Positions 62,143 through 64,000 of a DNA stretch of 64,000 bases are shown piece after piece; within the stretch, counting starts at the first letter, position 1, and each line of letters starts with the position of its first letter. A program made the position numbers and the translations under genes. The notes under the pieces are model-generated. The model was not told the DNA's origin, searched no databases, and saw only the letters and a program-made list of their open reading frames with translations. The stretch covers positions 4,030,001 to 4,094,000 of the forward strand of contig NZ_CP150218.1 in assembly GCF_037969875.1 (NCBI RefSeq). Reading direction: 5' to 3'. The stretch comes from Paenibacillus sp. FSL R7-0337 (GTDB lineage Bacteria; Bacillota; Bacilli; Paenibacillales; Paenibacillaceae).

Positions 62143-64000
62143 TTATTCAAGCAAACGCCTACTTACCCCTGCTTGTTCATCTTCCCAGACAGCATCACGC
62201 TCATAGGACTTGGCCATTTGTTTATAAATCTCGGCGATATATGGATAGCTGAATTCTAATGCAGAAGCCCATTTCAAATACTTTTCAGCCAGTTCCCTCT
62301 CTGCGTCACCACCTTCACTACTCCTCCAATGTACACCTCTACTGTTGTAAAGCCCCGTGCATATACCTCTAGCAAATTTTTCTGTCCAGATTCGCTCAAT
62401 GACTTCACGAACAGGTTCACAGGGCCAAATGTCATCTTTACCAACTGGAGCCTTAGAAAATAGGGTTCCTAAACAATTATCGCAAATATCTCTACGAGAT
62501 AGCTCACTTGCTAACTCACGAACTTTTTGAACCCACGCTTCAATTAGATCAGGGTCCAGTTCCCCTCTACTATCATGCCCAGGAATTGAAGACAAGCTTT
62601 CTAAGAGACGGTATCCTCCCTTAGCACGTTGTTCCTCTACTTGTTGATTTAGCGCTCGCAGTTCTTCAGGGTCCTCTCCACCATCGCCTCTTCTATACGC
62701 CATGACTAATGCTTGTACAAAAAGTTCAGGGTGAGCCTCAACATACTTCTCAAGATTTGGAATACCAACCTCTTCTCCAGAAAGAGTTTCAATAAACTGA
62801 AATTCCAAACCTGCCATTTGATCAACGGGTATCTCTCCACTAGCTGTCAATACTTTAAATGCTTCTTTTAAGTGATAGCTATCAACCAAATAGCTTCCCG
62901 TAGCTTCATCAGAATTAGTAGCTATAGCCGCGACAACTCTATATAAAAGTTCTGGTGAAACTATATCCAAACAATACTGTATTGATCTAAAAGCAGCTCT
63001 AGGCCGGTTAACACTGATTAGATGATCAAGGGCATATTGAATATAATCCTTCTTTTCATTTCGAAAGGAAAATGACGGAGTGATTTCCTTCCAGTAGCTC
63101 TCCTTTACTTTGGAACCCATTTTTTTGACAATATCCCAAATTTCTTTAGAAAAGGGTGCCTGAAGCAATAAAGATACACTCATTTTATTATCTTTAGGAT
63201 CAATTAATTCGTGGATAAGATCAGCTTGCCCTTCATTTACTAGCCCTAACATCAACCCTGAAATTATCAGCTGGCGAACGCGCGAATCGTCCAGTACCCC
63301 ATGCGCAAGAATATTCTTGCATAAATCTAGCGCCTTACGATGATCGCATACAATTATGAAAAGCATTTCCCCAATGAGATATGCGGTTTCCCCACGGCCT
63401 GCAAGCTCTAATATTCCATCTAGTCCTCTTTCATACATTATTGTCTTAAGTGCTTCTAATCTCAGAGCCTCAATTCTGGTAGAGTATGTGTTATAGTCAA
63501 ACTCCTCACTTTCCATTTCTGCATAAGATTCTTCAACCCACTGATTCTTAAATAACCATTCGTGACGGACGACTACATCTTTGGGTTCTAAGATATGGTA
63601 TGCTTTGCGCGCACGCTGTTCCAAATTGTTTTTGTTCATCTTCCCACGCCGCGTAAAAGTGCTTGTCCTAATTTTTTCTCTAAGAATTGCCTTATCCTCT
63701 TCATTTGCACCACTGCTCCAGGCTTCAACAAGATTCCAGATTTGATCCTGATACTCATGAGGCAGGTGTCCACTTCGAGACACAAGATCCCCTAATGTAT
63801 CTACTGAATGGGAATCCCACCCAATTGCACATTCAAGTGATTTTAAAACAAACTCGTTACTTTCATGGTACTGTACCGGTTGCCCAGCACCATGAGCGCC
63901 AGTTCTCCAACGAGGCTTATAGCTGTATGAACCAATCTTTGAATATGAACTAATTTGCTCCATACACAGAGGCCATGCAACTTTAGGATATTTTCTAACC
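62143..64000 (-). CDS. large protein of the defence block (5' end outside window)
   Basis: At least 618 residues. The frame stays open to the edge: upstream of the first Met at 63963 it reads RKYPKVAWPLC without a stop, so the true start is beyond the window. The visible part is soluble and mostly helical with repeat character (ARKAYHILEPKD; LLYRVVAAIATNSDEATGSYL). It has a CDNC pair (RRDICDNCLGTLF) and an aromatic-rich start (KPRWRTGAHGAG). I do not recognise a family. It lies 104 bases before the Avs-like gene, in the same direction, and may be a sensor or a second NTPase's C-terminal part. Confidence 0.65.
   Translation of the reverse strand, partial: VRKYPKVAWPLCMEQISSYSKIGSYSYKPRWRTGAHGAGQPVQYHESNEFVLKSLECAIGWDSHSVDTLGDLVSRSGHLPHEYQDQIWNLVEAWSSGANEEDKAILREKIRTSTFTRRGKMNKNNLEQRARKAYHILEPKDVVVRHEWLFKNQWVEESYAEMESEEFDYNTYSTRIEALRLEALKTIMYERGLDGILELAGRGETAYLIGEMLFIIVCDHRKALDLCKNILAHGVLDDSRVRQLIISGLMLGLVNEGQADLIHELIDPKDNKMSVSLLLQAPFSKEIWDIVKKMGSKVKESYWKEITPSFSFRNEKKDYIQYALDHLISVNRPRAAFRSIQYCLDIVSPELLYRVVAAIATNSDEATGSYLVDSYHLKEAFKVLTASGEIPVDQMAGLEFQFIETLSGEEVGIPNLEKYVEAHPELFVQALVMAYRRGDGGEDPEELRALNQQVEEQRAKGGYRLLESLSSIPGHDSRGELDPDLIEAWVQKVRELASELSRRDICDNCLGTLFSKAPVGKDDIWPCEPVREVIERIWTEKFARGICTGLYNSRGVHWRSSEGGDAERELAEKYLKWASALEFSYPYIAEIYKQMAKSYERDAVWEDEQAGVSRRLLE

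Noticed and set aside
1..64000. tRNA, rRNA, T-box or metabolite riboswitches
   Set aside because: I looked for anti-terminator layouts and cloverleaf-like segments in the leaders and found none I could support; only simple terminators and operators were seen.

Overview
The window reads as a chromosome segment of a Gram-positive, moderate-GC, Paenibacillus-like member of the Bacillota. This is inferred from strong purine-rich Shine-Dalgarno sites, PadR/MarR/TetR/HxlR regulators, many AraC and WYL-type regulators, an S-layer-homology protein, a large U32 peptidase and YxjG-type methionine synthase. No rRNA, tRNA or CRISPR array was found.

Layout. (1) 1-41 kb is mostly small accessory transcription units, each a regulator beside one or a few enzymes: PadR+SDR, HxlR/RidA, AraC/serine hydrolase, DinB-WYL-monooxygenase, TetR/MBL hydrolase, MarR with NmrA-type reductase, and WYL/RibD-like reductase. 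Several have visible operators. A carbohydrate operon at 27.6-32.4 kb joins a zinc alcohol dehydrogenase, a GH13 glycosidase and a solute-binding-type protein that has no signal peptide. (2) 41.6-43.2 kb holds a secreted three-SLH-domain protein with a very long Thr-Pro linker made by a hexanucleotide tandem repeat. (3) 43.3-50.5 kb is a gene graveyard: a truncated MerR, a frameshifted BtrH-like gene, a frameshifted 7TM-DISM receptor running into an SLH-domain scrap, a minD with a stop codon, an IS30 remnant, a broken hypothetical gene and a broken acyl carrier protein. (4) 50.5-54.3 kb carries a DUF4910 aminopeptidase-like protein, an AAC(3)-type N-acetyltransferase, an acyl carrier protein and a KAS III enzyme. 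This combination suggests acyl or acetyl modification of a glycan or small molecule. (5) 54.4-55.1 kb is a decayed IS5-type transposase. (6) 55.9-64 kb is a visibly AT-richer three-gene block on the minus strand that looks like an anti-phage defence cassette: a large protein cut by the window edge, a 1520-residue Cap4-nuclease/STAND-NTPase/helical-repeat protein (Avs-like), and a stand-alone caspase-like protease.

A dispersed intergenic repeat, with a conserved TATGATACGGTTCACCG-like core inside CTTGCCG/CGGCAAG arms, occurs about eight times, always in the same orientation. It mostly sits at gene 3' ends and its density rises toward the decayed and defence regions. Other decay includes a TetR gene with one extra C, an internally deleted second copy of a serine hydrolase, a 3' scrap of a second U32 peptidase, an XRE scrap and a broken MerR. 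The defence block and the mechanism of the dispersed repeat are the most novel-looking items.
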